In this document: positions 34,073 to 43,233 of the stretch, one piece after another
Layout: each line of letters begins with the position of its first letter
Numbering within the stretch: the first letter of the stretch is position 1
Assembly (NCBI GenBank): GCA_944326855.1
Contig: CALVFO010000027.1
Location: 1-64,000, forward strand
From: an uncultured Alistipes sp.
Lineage (GTDB): Bacteria; Bacteroidota; Bacteroidia; Bacteroidales; Rikenellaceae
DNA length: 64,000 nucleotides
Reading direction: 5' to 3'
Made by a program: the position numbers and the translations under genes
Notes under the pieces: model-generated
Database searches by the model: none
What the model was told of the DNA's origin: nothing
What the model saw: the letters and a program-made list of their open reading frames with translations, nothing else

Positions 34073-35200
34073 TCGTCTGCCTTCTGCCAGGATGTCCCTT
34101 CTATTACTTTTTTGTACTCCCCAACCGAGGGAATGCTTTTGTGTTTAGCCTCCTCGCGTAACGGATTGAACATACGATGCTGAACGAAAGGCCATTTGCG
34201 TCATAACCATGTATTGGTTGAGGCCTGACGGAGCAGGATTGTTCCCATACCGATTCCCAGGCAAGGAGATTTATGGAGTAGAAGTACCCTGGGGACCGAG
34301 GATGATTTGTAATCCTTGTTGGGGGTATCGTCGGATTGAAAGACGATCCGGCATAGGGGCATATGCCGCAAGGATAGATTCATTACATCCCGATCTTTGA
34401 CCGGAAACACGTTGCCTCCTGGCCCGTGTCAGTGGCTATACCTTTCTACGAGCCGTTTGGTTACCGGCAACAACTTGACCCGAAATGGGTTTCTATTTTC
34501 TGACGATGGTCGACGCTCTCCAGATATCTCCGTTCATTCGTATGAATATCCCGTAGAAGAGTTTTTTTCATGGGTATCGTCAAGTCCGTGAGGCCTCAAA
34601 ATATACCTATACCCGGACGAGGGTTCTCTCTTTCCATTGTGTCCACGGACATTCATGACAGCCTGCGATGCCGATTCGAGGGAAAGCCTCGGTTGCGGTC
34701 AGTTACCTGGATATGAAATTCTGCGAACGGACCGGAGGGAATCCTTCCGTTCTTAAGAACGGTGTACGTCCTCAGCTTTAGTTTTCTGACCGGAGCATGA
34801 GGAACCTTCCTGTTCTGTTTGTTTGCCGTTTCAGAGAGGCCCCCCCTTTAAACGTGCTTCTTTCCATCATGCTCAAAACTTTATTGTTCATAGTTGGTCA
34901 GAGCGATTCGTTATGGTGAGATTCAGTATAAAAAACTGAAAACAATCCATTAAAAACGAAGATTGGAAAGCATTGCGGTAACGATTAGGTGCCACAATGC
35001 TTTCCAATCTTCATCTCTTCGTGAGACGGAACCGCTCACTTTCTTCCGGAATAATATTAATCAAATACTATTGATGTGCGTTTTATAGTCTTCTGATTGA
35101 TGCCTTTCCAGTCAAGGCCCCTTCTCGAGGGGATTTACTTTTTTGATTTTTGAGAGATCGGGATGAAATCAGATTCTCGGTGTTTCGATCGGTATGCTGT
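34073..35200. other. 1.1-kb gap with no convincing gene
   Basis: I see no gene on either strand: the frames are short and lack recognisable features. It contains an 18-bp perfect hairpin at 34958-35012 and a run of seven Cs near 34842. It separates the two-component operon from the BACON-like lipoprotein gene. Confidence 0.5.
34958..35012 (-). terminator. long hairpin, probable terminator of the BACON-like lipoprotein gene
   Basis: Arms 34958-34975 and 34995-35012 (core GATTGGAAAGCATTG) are 18 bp and perfectly complementary with a 19-nt loop. On the minus strand GTTTTTAA follows, so it probably ends the leftward transcript, although it lies about 190 nt beyond the stop. Confidence 0.5.
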
Positions 35201-36025
35201 TTATTCCTGTCGGATGACGATCTGATCGAATGTGAAACCGTCGAAATTCAGGCATTTGATGATAAGCGTTCTCGCCTGGTTAGTGGGGTTGGCTTCGAGG
35301 GTAATCGTGAACGGGTATTCGCTGTTCGGTTTATCGACCAGAAATTCGGTGCCTTCCGGTATTTTTTCGGTAATGACCTGAGCGGGTTTTTCGTAGTTCG
35401 CAAACCAGTCTTCCAGTTTACGTTCGCAGGTAAACCAATCTCCTTCTATGCGGCAGAGCCATAAACCGACATCCCCTACAAAGTAAGATTGATCGGGTCG
35501 GTATCCGTAGTACCGGTAACCGTATGTATTGGCGGATCCGGAAATGGCTCCGTTTATATAAACTTCTCCGCCCAGTATGGCAGGTTCGAGACTTTCACAT
35601 CCGAGGACGAGATTAAAAGAAGGAGGAATGCGTAAAGCGTCTTCGTATTGGTAGAACATGGTACTTCCGTCTTCCAATTCGACCATGTTCGCAGGAAGGA
35701 AAGAGTGTTGTTTAATCTCTTCAGAACCTTCTGTCCACGATTCGGAGGGGTATGGACATCCGGTTTCATTATAGACGATCTGGCGGAATTCCCATTTGCT
35801 GTCAGCCGTGACAACGACGGATCCACCCTCTTTGGGGCAAGAAAATTCATGCAAGGAGAGGAAATCGTCTTCTCCTCCGGAATTTTCAGGGAGGGTGATC
35901 TCTTCTTGTGGGGTGTCGATCGTTCGGCTGCTGGGTTCTGAAAGTTCGGGAGCCGGTTTGTCGCAGCCGATGATCAAAAAAAGCCCGGCGAGTAAAAATA
36001 TACCCTTTGTAGTGCTTCTTTTCAT
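35201..36025 (-). CDS. lipoprotein with BACON-like domain
   Basis: This 274-residue protein has a lipoprotein signal with lipobox L-I-I-G-C (Cys21) followed by D-K. After an acidic linker comes a segment resembling the first half of a BACON domain (F-S-C-P-K-E-G-G-S-V-V-V-T-A-D-S-K-W-E-F). The C-terminal end completes the pattern (F-T-I-T-L-E-A-N-P-T-N-Q-A-R-T-L-I-I-K-C and D-Q-I-V-I-R-Q-E), with a long insertion of about 130 residues between. BACON domains occur in Bacteroidales surface proteins, often linked to glycan or mucin binding. The insertion makes this an unusual member. It has no operon partner and is bounded by gene-free DNA. Confidence 0.7.
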   Translation of the reverse strand: MKRSTTKGIFLLAGLFLIIGCDKPAPELSEPSSRTIDTPQEEITLPENSGGEDDFLSLHEFSCPKEGGSVVVTADSKWEFRQIVYNETGCPYPSESWTEGSEEIKQHSFLPANMVELEDGSTMFYQYEDALRIPPSFNLVLGCESLEPAILGGEVYINGAISGSANTYGYRYYGYRPDQSYFVGDVGLWLCRIEGDWFTCERKLEDWFANYEKPAQVITEKIPEGTEFLVDKPNSEYPFTITLEANPTNQARTLIIKCLNFDGFTFDQIVIRQE

Positions 36026-36324
36026 GGTTTTGTAGTATTTAGATTTGTCAGTGGGTTATAATTGGATAATGGATGAACGAGGATGATGGAGAAAGTTGAT
36101 TCCGTACGTACAGGACGATCAGTAAGGACGAAAATGAATGTGATTACATAGTGAGTCGGGCATGGCGGCAGAGATTTTAACAGGTAGTGAAAAAGGATCG
36201 AAAAGTCGTCTCACTTTCCCGGCTCACGGATTTCTCCCCTTGTATTATCAGGATGTTTTCTTGGTGAAATATGTTGTATTAATACTAAAAAAAGACGAAA
36301 AAATCAACTATTTTTTTAATGCAA

Positions 36325-36364
36325 TCAATAAAAACGGTGCATGGCGATTCCTCCATGCACCGTT
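36325..36364 (-). terminator. terminator of the C69 peptidase gene
   Basis: AACGGTGCATGG and CCATGCACCGTT form a perfect 12-bp stem with an 8-nt loop. On the minus strand it is followed by TTTTATTG. It lies 30 bp past the peptidase stop. Confidence 0.85.
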
Positions 36365-36393
36365 ATGGCTTGATTTGCGGATAGTCGGATGGA

Positions 36394-38082
36394 TTATTCC
36401 GGAAGATTTTTAGTCTTTACGACTTTCAGACGGTCTCCCGTGCTGCCGGCTACGGCTTTTTTCCAGGCTTCGTTGTATCCCGGATAGTTGGGCGAGGCCG
36501 GAATGTTTTTTCCGTTTCCGTTATCCAGGAAGCGGCCGTCCTTTTCTTTCTTGACATTCCCGTCCATGTATTTGACCAGCAGGTATTCGTCCAGCTCTTT
36601 CCAACGGTCGAACATGTTCTGGGCCGTGCTGACCGAATAGTTGCTCAGGAAGTCAACGGCCAGTTGGGGATTCTGTTGGTAGAGCAATTGGGCGGCAGCA
36701 TCCACGGCCGGAATTTCGGCGAAATTGCGGTCTTCGGTTTCGTGGATGACTTTGATGATATCCTGACTGATCAGGTCGTAACGCATATAGGCGAAATTGG
36801 TCACCCGGTTGAAGAGCCAGAAAGCCGAAGTGGGCGAATATTCGGTCATGTGCCCGTTTCCTTCGCGGAAACATTCCGGAATGCGGTTCGTACAGCTGTA
36901 AATGGGAGTCAGGCAGGAGGTTCCCGAGTCGTCTACCCCGAACCAGATGATTCCGCCGATTACGTCGGGCAACCAGCTGCGCCCCTGGGCCAGGAACCAG
37001 AATCCGGTCTGTTGCGTAGCCGTGGCGCGTTCGTTGAGGTACTCTACCCCATCGACGGTAAAGTTCATCGGGCGCCAACGGTACGGCAGGTTGTGACCTC
37101 CGGCCCCGATATCGTTACGCATATCCATCGGCGTATCTTCATAGTGGTCTCTCATGAGCCACATGACTTCTTTGGGGGTCAGTTTGTGGGAAGGTTTGAC
37201 GAACAGCGGCAGGCGGTTCGAAGCGTCGATTCCCATCGCGTAGTCGAGATATTGCGGAAGCCCACCGTCCACGACCCGGTTGAAGGCACTCCATACACGG
37301 GCTTCGCAAGCTCGCAATCCGCTGAATTCCAGCGGCGCATAGGCGTCTGCAAAACTGAAGTCCTTGTCTTCGCCTTTGAAGTAACCGGCTTCGCGGGCAA
37401 ACGAGATGACGTCGGGTGCATACAAACAGTTTTCCGGGTCATTCAGCGGGAAGGTGGTGATCCGGGCCTGGTTGGCATGCATGCCGATATAACCGTCGGG
37501 AACACGCATGGCGACCCATACGGCCCCTTTATTGACATTCTTACCGTCGACGATCTTGCATCCCTTGCCGATGAGCTCCATGTGCCAGGCTTCGTTCGGG
37601 TCGGCGATCGAAAACGATTCGCCGCTGGAATAATAACCGTATTCGTTGACCAGATCGGCCATAACCTGAATGGCTTCCCGAGCTGTTTTGGCCCGTTGCA
37701 GGGTGGTATAGATCAGCGAACCGTAGTCCATGAGTCCGGTTGAATCGCCCAAACCGCGGCCGCCGAACGTGCTTTCGGCAATAATCAGCTGGTGTTCATT
37801 CATGTTTCCGACGGTCGAATAGGTCTTTTCGACCTGGGGAATCTCACCCAGGTATTTGCCCGTATCCCATTCGTAGATTTTCATCATACTGCCGGCGGGA
37901 TATTCCATGGCTGGATGATAATACAGACAGCCGTAGAGCTGATGGCTGTCGGCGGTGTAGGTGATCATGGTCGATCCGTCGGTCGAAGCACCCTTGGAAA
38001 TGAGGATATTGGTGCAAGCGTCCGTTTGAAGAGTCGGCCACAGGGCGGTCGCCAGAAATAATGCGATCAATTTTCTTTTCAT
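36394..38082 (-). CDS. secreted C69-family dipeptidase
   Basis: This 562-residue protein is a peptidase family C69 (Ntn-hydrolase type) dipeptidase. A signal sequence ends just before the catalytic nucleophile Cys23 in D-A-C-T-N-I-L-I-S-K-G-A-S-T-D-G-S, which becomes the mature N-terminus. Family features G-R-G-L-G, the E-A-W-H-M-E-L segment and the C-L-T-P-I-Y region are present. It probably hydrolyses dipeptides in the periplasm or outside the cell. It stands alone, divergent from the yggS-type gene, with a TATTTTTG promoter element about 50 bp upstream and a strong terminator downstream. Confidence 0.92.
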   Translation of the reverse strand: MKRKLIALFLATALWPTLQTDACTNILISKGASTDGSTMITYTADSHQLYGCLYYHPAMEYPAGSMMKIYEWDTGKYLGEIPQVEKTYSTVGNMNEHQLIIAESTFGGRGLGDSTGLMDYGSLIYTTLQRAKTAREAIQVMADLVNEYGYYSSGESFSIADPNEAWHMELIGKGCKIVDGKNVNKGAVWVAMRVPDGYIGMHANQARITTFPLNDPENCLYAPDVISFAREAGYFKGEDKDFSFADAYAPLEFSGLRACEARVWSAFNRVVDGGLPQYLDYAMGIDASNRLPLFVKPSHKLTPKEVMWLMRDHYEDTPMDMRNDIGAGGHNLPYRWRPMNFTVDGVEYLNERATATQQTGFWFLAQGRSWLPDVIGGIIWFGVDDSGTSCLTPIYSCTNRIPECFREGNGHMTEYSPTSAFWLFNRVTNFAYMRYDLISQDIIKVIHETEDRNFAEIPAVDAAAQLLYQQNPQLAVDFLSNYSVSTAQNMFDRWKELDEYLLVKYMDGNVKKEKDGRFLDNGNGKNIPASPNYPGYNEAWKKAVAGSTGDRLKVVKTKNLPE

Positions 38083-38129
38083 ATTGCGTCTTTTTAGCTA
38101 ATTTTGATGGTTCGAAAGTCGAAAGTCAA

Positions 38130-38137
38130 CAAAAATA
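38130..38137 (-). promoter_or_regulatory. -7 promoter element of the C69 peptidase gene
   Basis: TATTTTTG on the minus strand matches TAnnTTTG exactly in the 83-bp gap divergent from the YggS-type gene. Confidence 0.5.
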
Positions 38138-38165
38138 GAAAATTCCGGTCAAACGACCGCACGTT

Positions 38166-38834
38166 ATGTCCATAAAAGAACATATTCTGTCACTGAATGC
38201 CTCTCTGCCCGCCGGAGTGACGCTGGTGGCCGTATCCAAAACCTATCCCCCTGAGATTATCATGGAGGCCTATGACGCCGGTCAGCGTGTTTTCGGGGAG
38301 AATCGGGTGCAGGAACTCGTGGCCAAATATGAAGCCTTGCCGAAAGATATTCAGTGGCACCTGATCGGACATCTGCAAACCAACAAAGTCAAATACATCG
38401 CTCCGTTCGTAGTGCTGATCCATTCGGTGGATTCGGCTCACTTGTTGGAGACGATTCACGAGCAGGCGCTCCGGAACGATCGGGTGATCGATGTGCTGAT
38501 GGAGGTGCACGTGGCCCGTGAGGTGAGCAAGCACGGTTGGCAGGAGGATGAACTGTTTGATTATATGGCTTCGGGAGCCTGGAAAGGCCTCAGCGGAGTC
38601 CGTCTGCGGGGCGTGATGGGCGTAGCGACGTTTACCGATGAACAGCAAGTGGTTCGGGCTGAATTCGAACGGTTGCACGAAATATTTCTTCGCTTGAAGC
38701 AAACGTATGATTTTGGTCCGGAATTCGATACGCTTTCCATGGGGATGAGCGGAGATTATCCGTTGGCCCTAGATTGCGGCAGCACCATGGTGCGTATCGG
38801 CAGTCTGATTTTTGGAGCCAGACAATATCAATAA
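38166..38834 (+). CDS. YggS family pyridoxal phosphate-binding protein
   Basis: This 222-residue protein is a YggS/PROSC (PLPBP) member with a single alanine-racemase N-type barrel. The PLP lysine is in V-A-V-S-K-T-Y near residue 25; G-E-N-R-V-Q-E, W-H-L-I-G-H-L-Q-T-N-K and L-S-M-G-M-S-G-D-Y are the conserved signatures. It is not catalytic; it keeps the cell's vitamin B6 and amino acid pools balanced. The downstream flavoprotein starts 20 bp after its stop, implying a two-gene transcript ending at the terminator near 39870. Confidence 0.94.
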   Translation: MSIKEHILSLNASLPAGVTLVAVSKTYPPEIIMEAYDAGQRVFGENRVQELVAKYEALPKDIQWHLIGHLQTNKVKYIAPFVVLIHSVDSAHLLETIHEQALRNDRVIDVLMEVHVAREVSKHGWQEDELFDYMASGAWKGLSGVRLRGVMGVATFTDEQQVVRAEFERLHEIFLRLKQTYDFGPEFDTLSMGMSGDYPLALDCGSTMVRIGSLIFGARQYQ

Positions 38835-38854
38835 ACCCATATTACAATAAGATT

Positions 38855-39832
38855 ATGAGCATTTTACAGACCAATTACCTGGGATTGTCGTTGCGTAACC
38901 CGTTGATCGTGAGCAGCAGCGGTCTGACCTCGACCCTGGAAAAAATTACTCGACTGGAGGCTTCGGGGGCCGGAGCCGTCGTGTTGAAATCGGTGTTCGA
39001 GGAGCAGATTCTCAACGAAACGACTCATCTGGAAAATTATACGGCTTATGCCGAAGCAGCTGATTACCTCCAATTTTACCTCAAGGAAGATTACCTGGGG
39101 CAGTACCTGAATCTGATACGCGACGCTAAAAAGGCGTTGTCGATTCCGGTGATTGCCAGCATCAGTTGTGTCGCCGAAGGCGGCTGGGTCGATTTTGCCC
39201 GTCGCATCGAAGAAGCCGGAGCCGATGCCTTGGAAATCAATGTATTCCTGCTTCCTACCCGTCGTGACGAAACGGCTGCGGCCATCGAACAACGTTACCT
39301 GTCGATCGTTTCTGCAGTCACTTCGGCAGTCAAGTTGCCGGTGGCCGTGAAGATTACTTCGCGGTTTACCAATCTGTTGAACGTGGTGGAAGGCATTGCG
39401 CACCGAAACGCACGGGGTGTGGTGATGTTCAATCGTTTTTACGAACCCGATATCAACATCCAGTCTCTGGAAGTGACCGAGGCCGATATTTTCAGTTCTT
39501 CCTCGGAATTGCGCAACAGCATTCGTTGGATCGCCATGACGTCGGCCGCTTTCCCGACACTGGATATTGCCGCTTCGACCGGCGTTCATACCGGAGAGGA
39601 TGCTGCCAAGGTGTTGTTGGCCGGGGCTCGGGCGTTCGAAGTCTGCTCGGCCGTGTATCGCGGAGGGCTGGAAACGATCGGTAAGATTACGGCTTCGTTG
39701 GAGGCCTGGATGCAGCAACAAGGCTTCGAATCGATCGACGAAGTGGTCGGCAAGCTGAATTACAGCCGGGTAAGCAGTCCGATCGCCTACGAACGGGCTC
39801 AGTTTATGAAGTATTTCGCTTCACACGAATAG
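38855..39832 (+). CDS. dihydroorotate dehydrogenase-like protein
   Basis: This 325-residue protein has the flavin-binding TIM barrel of the dihydroorotate dehydrogenase superfamily: L-R-N-P-L-I-V-S-S-S-G-L-T near the start, then the V-L-K-S-V-F-E-E-Q-I stretch, E-I-N-V-F, a lysine strand V-A-V-K-I-T, and G-A-R-A-F-E-V-C-S-A near the phosphate site. It lacks the clear class I or II catalytic loop, so it is better called a DHOD-like flavoprotein than PyrD. The ATG at 38855 is chosen because the in-frame upstream Met lies within the yggS-type gene. Confidence 0.88.
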   Translation: MSILQTNYLGLSLRNPLIVSSSGLTSTLEKITRLEASGAGAVVLKSVFEEQILNETTHLENYTAYAEAADYLQFYLKEDYLGQYLNLIRDAKKALSIPVIASISCVAEGGWVDFARRIEEAGADALEINVFLLPTRRDETAAAIEQRYLSIVSAVTSAVKLPVAVKITSRFTNLLNVVEGIAHRNARGVVMFNRFYEPDINIQSLEVTEADIFSSSSELRNSIRWIAMTSAAFPTLDIAASTGVHTGEDAAKVLLAGARAFEVCSAVYRGGLETIGKITASLEAWMQQQGFESIDEVVGKLNYSRVSSPIAYERAQFMKYFASHE

Positions 39833-39853
39833 AGTGATCCGAATCGTTTTTTC

Positions 39854-39886
39854 AACGCCCTGCCCCGAAAAGGCAGGGCGTTTTCG
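39854..39886 (+). terminator. terminator of the YggS-type/DHOD-like transcript
   Basis: AACGCCCTGCC and GGCAGGGCGTT form a perfect 11-bp stem with a 7-nt loop, followed by TTTTCG. The 265 bp from here to the AraC gene end hold no visible gene. Confidence 0.85.
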
Positions 39887-40151
39887 TTAGGGTCGGAAAC
39901 GGGAAGTGCGACGGAAGAAAGTATCAGTTTTTGAGTGCAAGGGCTGTGGCCCGTCAGGAGGATCGTTCGTCGGTCGATGGAAGGAGGTGGAAAGCTGAGA
40001 AGGAAGGTAGGAAGGAATCTCTTCCCTAAATGTAGATTGGGAATAGCCGTAGGAGCCAGCAGATCGAAGCATGGTAGCTGATCGATGGCGAAATTGTTCC
40101 TGTGGCCGATGGGTTTTTCGGCGGATATAGAAAGTCGGTGTATGAAACATG

Positions 40152-41069
40152 TCATGACAGACGGGGCGGTACCGGTTCTTCCAATCCGATTTTTTGCCGG
40201 TAGGCGCTTGGCGCGAGCTGCATGTGTTCCTTGAAAAATTTGCCGAACGAGGCCTGGTCGGCAAAATGCAGTTCTTCGGCAATTTGCTTGATGGGCCAGT
40301 CGGTACAGTCCAGCAGATAGCGGGCTTCGATCAATAGTCTATGGGCGATCTGATGGTTGACGGTGCGACCGGTTACCTGACGGACGATCCGGGAAAGATA
40401 GGTCGGTGAGATACAGAGTTTGTCCGCGTAAAAAGCGATGTTGTGTTCGTGTTTGTAATGGACGGCGAGAAACTTTCGAAATTGTTGATACAATTCGGTA
40501 GCGTGGGCGATTCGTCCGCTCGGGCGGGTACAGTTTTCGTATAAAACGTCGGCAATTTGCAGAAGCAGGAAGTTGGTCAGGTAGCGCAGCATGCCGTTTC
40601 GATGCAGCCGGGAGGTTTCAATGCGGGGAAACATCGAAAGGTTTTGGAACAGGTTTTTCCAGGGGGCGTCACGCAGTTCGATCACCGGGCTGGCGTGTTC
40701 ACTGACGTAGGCGGTCCACTGATTGTAAAAATGGGAGTATGGAGGCAGGCTGTCGAAAAAATTGGGATCGAAACCGATCGCATAGGCTCGGAAATTCGGA
40801 CTGGCAGCTCGCCAGGTGACGATGGTGCGTGGGGTCAGGATGACGAGACTCTTTCGGTGTACGGAATGCTGCTGGTAGTTGGCCGACAGGTCGATCGTTC
40901 CGTTTACGACGAATAGAATGAAAAAGGCTCCCGACAGAATCGGACGATCGAGTTCGGGCGGAAGCGCCCGGGTGAAAAGCTCGAGAAAAACGGCATCGCC
41001 ATCTACCAGGTTCTGCCCCGACTTTTTCTCTCGTATGTATCGGAAAAGAGAAGATTGAGCAGTGTTCAT
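40152..41069 (-). CDS. AraC family transcriptional regulator
   Basis: This 305-residue protein has an N-terminal cupin-like sensory region (G-A-F-F-I-L-F-V-V-N-G-T-I-D-L) and a C-terminal AraC/XylS DNA-binding domain. The second helix-turn-helix reads I-K-Q-I-A-E-E-L-H-F-A-D-Q-A-S-F-G-K-F-F-K, followed by M-Q-L-A-P-S-A-Y-R-Q. The ATG at 41069 is preferred; an in-frame Met further upstream at 41102 would run through the promoter element at 41092. It is divergent from the YczE-type membrane protein gene with a 125-bp gap, a common arrangement for a local regulator and its target, which is an inference here. Confidence 0.9.
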   Translation of the reverse strand: MNTAQSSLFRYIREKKSGQNLVDGDAVFLELFTRALPPELDRPILSGAFFILFVVNGTIDLSANYQQHSVHRKSLVILTPRTIVTWRAASPNFRAYAIGFDPNFFDSLPPYSHFYNQWTAYVSEHASPVIELRDAPWKNLFQNLSMFPRIETSRLHRNGMLRYLTNFLLLQIADVLYENCTRPSGRIAHATELYQQFRKFLAVHYKHEHNIAFYADKLCISPTYLSRIVRQVTGRTVNHQIAHRLLIEARYLLDCTDWPIKQIAEELHFADQASFGKFFKEHMQLAPSAYRQKIGLEEPVPPRLS

Positions 41070-41091
41070 GTTCCCCAAAAGTTTTTGGGTA

Positions 41092-41099
41092 CAAAGATA
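41092..41099 (-). promoter_or_regulatory. -7 promoter element of the AraC gene
   Basis: TATCTTTG on the minus strand matches TAnnTTTG exactly; a short CCCCAAAA-type palindrome follows between it and the start codon. Confidence 0.6.
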
Positions 41100-41194
41100 C
41101 ATTGTTTCGGATTTGACGAATTTAAGTCGGCTTTATAAAAATCGGTTTTTTGGGAAAAAACGAACTTTGCACCCGATTTTAATATGGAGACAAG

Positions 41195-41854
41195 ATGGCT
41201 AAAGAGGAGTGTGTGAAACGGTATGGCCTGTTGGTGATTTCTCAGTTTGTCAATGCTTTGGGCGTTGTGTTGATTACGAAAGCCTTTTTGGGAACCTCCC
41301 CCATTTCCAGTCTGCCTTATGTGGTCAGTGTTTTTACCCCCTACACCCTGGGGGAATATACCTTTCTGCAAAACATGATTTTCATTCTGATCGAAGTGGC
41401 GGTGATGGGTTGGCAAAACTTTAATCGCAAACGCAGCGAAATATTGGTTCAGATACCCCTCGTGTTGTTTTTCAGTTTTTCCATCGATTTATGCATGCAT
41501 GTGTTGGCCGGTATGAATCCCGTGCATTACGCCGATCAGTTTTTGAATCTGTTGTTGGGATGCGGTTTGTTGTCGATCGGTATCGGTTGGGCCGTAAAAG
41601 CGAACGTGGCGATGAATCCCGGAGAATATGTCGTTCGCGTCATCGCTCAGCGTCTGCAAAAGGAATTCGGGGTCGTCAAGTTGTGGTTCGATGTTACGTT
41701 GGTTTCGTTGGCTTGTCTGGTTTCGCTGCTGTTCATGCACAATTTCACCGGCGTTCGGGAAGGTACGTTGGTGTCAGCCTTGCTCGTAGGCCCTGTCGTT
41801 CGTTTTACGGCCCCATACTGGCGATTTATGGATAAATGGTTGTTTGTCCGCTAA
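41195..41854 (+). CDS. YczE/YyaS/YitT-type integral membrane protein
   Basis: This 219-residue protein is very hydrophobic with five or six predicted membrane segments, starting with L-L-V-I-S-Q-F-V-N-A-L-G-V-V-L. The conserved motif G-T-S-P-I-S-S-L-P-Y is typical of the YczE/DUF6198 group, as is A-M-N-P-G-E-Y-V-V-R-V-I-A. No function is established for the family. The sharing of a divergent promoter region with the AraC gene hints at control by that regulator. A GAACTTTG element 26-33 bp upstream of the ATG could be its promoter. Confidence 0.82.
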   Translation: MAKEECVKRYGLLVISQFVNALGVVLITKAFLGTSPISSLPYVVSVFTPYTLGEYTFLQNMIFILIEVAVMGWQNFNRKRSEILVQIPLVLFFSFSIDLCMHVLAGMNPVHYADQFLNLLLGCGLLSIGIGWAVKANVAMNPGEYVVRVIAQRLQKEFGVVKLWFDVTLVSLACLVSLLFMHNFTGVREGTLVSALLVGPVVRFTAPYWRFMDKWLFVR

Positions 41855-41903
41855 CGGGGGATTTGTCGCAGGTGTGTTGCAATCTGATACAACACGGTGT
41901 TTG

Positions 41904-41967
41904 GACGGTTGGGAAATGAGAAAGTGTCGATTCGATCAGAAACACCCAAACCGTCACCTCTTTTTGG
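41904..41967 (+). terminator. possible terminator of the YczE-type gene
   Basis: GACGGTTGGG pairs with CCCAAACCGTC with one bulged base across a long loop, followed by CTTTTTG. The large loop lowers confidence. Confidence 0.35.
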
Positions 41968-42064
41968 GGAACAGAGTCGTTCCCTGTGAGCACATTCTCC
42001 CCCTCCCCTATAAAAGGTTAGTATACAGAGAAAAAATCTCTATCAAAGAATCTGTGTGCGGCTC

Positions 42065-43144
42065 TTATTTGATGCGGAGTTTTCGCCCGATCCGAAGGAT
42101 CGTCGTGCGTGTGATACCGTTCAGACGACAAATCTGATCGACGGTGACTCCATACCGAATGGCCAGTTTCCCCAACATGTCGCCCGATCGAATCGTGTGG
42201 TAGACGGCTTCGCTGGAGTTGATTCCGGCCGGTTTTGCTTGTTGTTGCCGGTCTTTCTGTTGTGCTTCGGCGATGCGTTCCAAGATGTCTTTGGAGGATG
42301 CCAGGGTGTCTCCCTCTTCGGCATCGGTCAATAATGGAATGTCGTATTCGTCGTCCTCTTCCAGAATCTCCGAAGCCCGGGAATGAATGTTGAAATACGA
42401 TTTTTCCAGTGCAAAGGTCTGGTATTTGAGTTGACCGGTTTCGAAGTCGATGATAAATTCCGGATCGAAGGTTTGATCCTGATACCGCATTTCGTAATGC
42501 AGGTGCGGGCCCCGGCTGCGTCCGGTGCTGCCGCCGAATCCGATGACCTGTCCGGCCTTGACGTATTCATCCACGGCGACATTGATCTTGGAGAGGTGGG
42601 CGTTCCAGGTTTCCAACCCGTTGGGATGGCGGATAATGACCAGGTTGCCGAATCCTCCCGTGTTGTATTTGGCATAACGGACCTTCCCATCGAAGGTGGC
42701 ATAAATGGGTTCGCCGATTTTCAGCGGGATGTCTACGCCGTTATGGCTGCGTCGGCGCCGGGGACCGTATTTGGAGAATACCTTTCCGGTGATGGGCGCC
42801 TTAAATTCCGAGAGGTCCTGTACCAGGTTCAGTTCCACGATGGGCGGCAGGCTTTCGTAGGGAATGCTCTTATAGGCAAAAACTCCGGTCGTATCCCAAT
42901 GTTCGGTATAAACCGGCAGAGAATCCATTTTGTGCAGAGAAGGACGGAAATAACTCCAGGTGTTGTTGCTGTACAGGATGATGCGGGTTTCGGGGTCGCT
43001 CGTGGGAATGGTATCCAGCGGACGTCGGGGCAGATCCTCCAGTTTGGGGGCAACCGGTCTGCTGTAGGAGCGTCTGCGCTGTGCCGACAGCGGCAAAGTG
43101 ATCAGTAGCAGTAAGATCGCGAGCGAAAAGGTTTTGGCATTCAT
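42065..43144 (-). CDS. M23 family metallopeptidase with LysM domain
   Basis: This 359-residue exported protein has a signal peptide (ending L-S-A-Q), then a central LytM/peptidase M23 domain with zinc ligands in H-N-G-V-D-I-P-L and H-L-H-Y-E, and a C-terminal LysM module (Y-H-T-I-R-S-G-D-M-L-G-K-L-A-I-R-Y-G-V). It most likely cuts peptidoglycan cross-links, or regulates amidases, while LysM binds glycan chains. The ATG at 43144 puts the signal at the N-terminus; sixteen upstream codons are open. It follows the DUF3109 gene by 90 bp in the same direction. Confidence 0.93.
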   Translation of the reverse strand: MNAKTFSLAILLLLITLPLSAQRRRSYSRPVAPKLEDLPRRPLDTIPTSDPETRIILYSNNTWSYFRPSLHKMDSLPVYTEHWDTTGVFAYKSIPYESLPPIVELNLVQDLSEFKAPITGKVFSKYGPRRRRSHNGVDIPLKIGEPIYATFDGKVRYAKYNTGGFGNLVIIRHPNGLETWNAHLSKINVAVDEYVKAGQVIGFGGSTGRSRGPHLHYEMRYQDQTFDPEFIIDFETGQLKYQTFALEKSYFNIHSRASEILEEDDEYDIPLLTDAEEGDTLASSKDILERIAEAQQKDRQQQAKPAGINSSEAVYHTIRSGDMLGKLAIRYGVTVDQICRLNGITRTTILRIGRKLRIK

Positions 43145-43233
43145 ACGGGGAAATTTTCGGCATCCGCAGAGGGAATCGTACAAAAATAGCAAAAAACGGC
43201 GATACTTCTGTCTGTTGAGTCAATATGTGTCGG

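Noticed and set aside
34201-34591. Short frames in the gap after the response regulator
   Set aside because: All under 70 codons, no recognisable features, opposite strands overlap each other.
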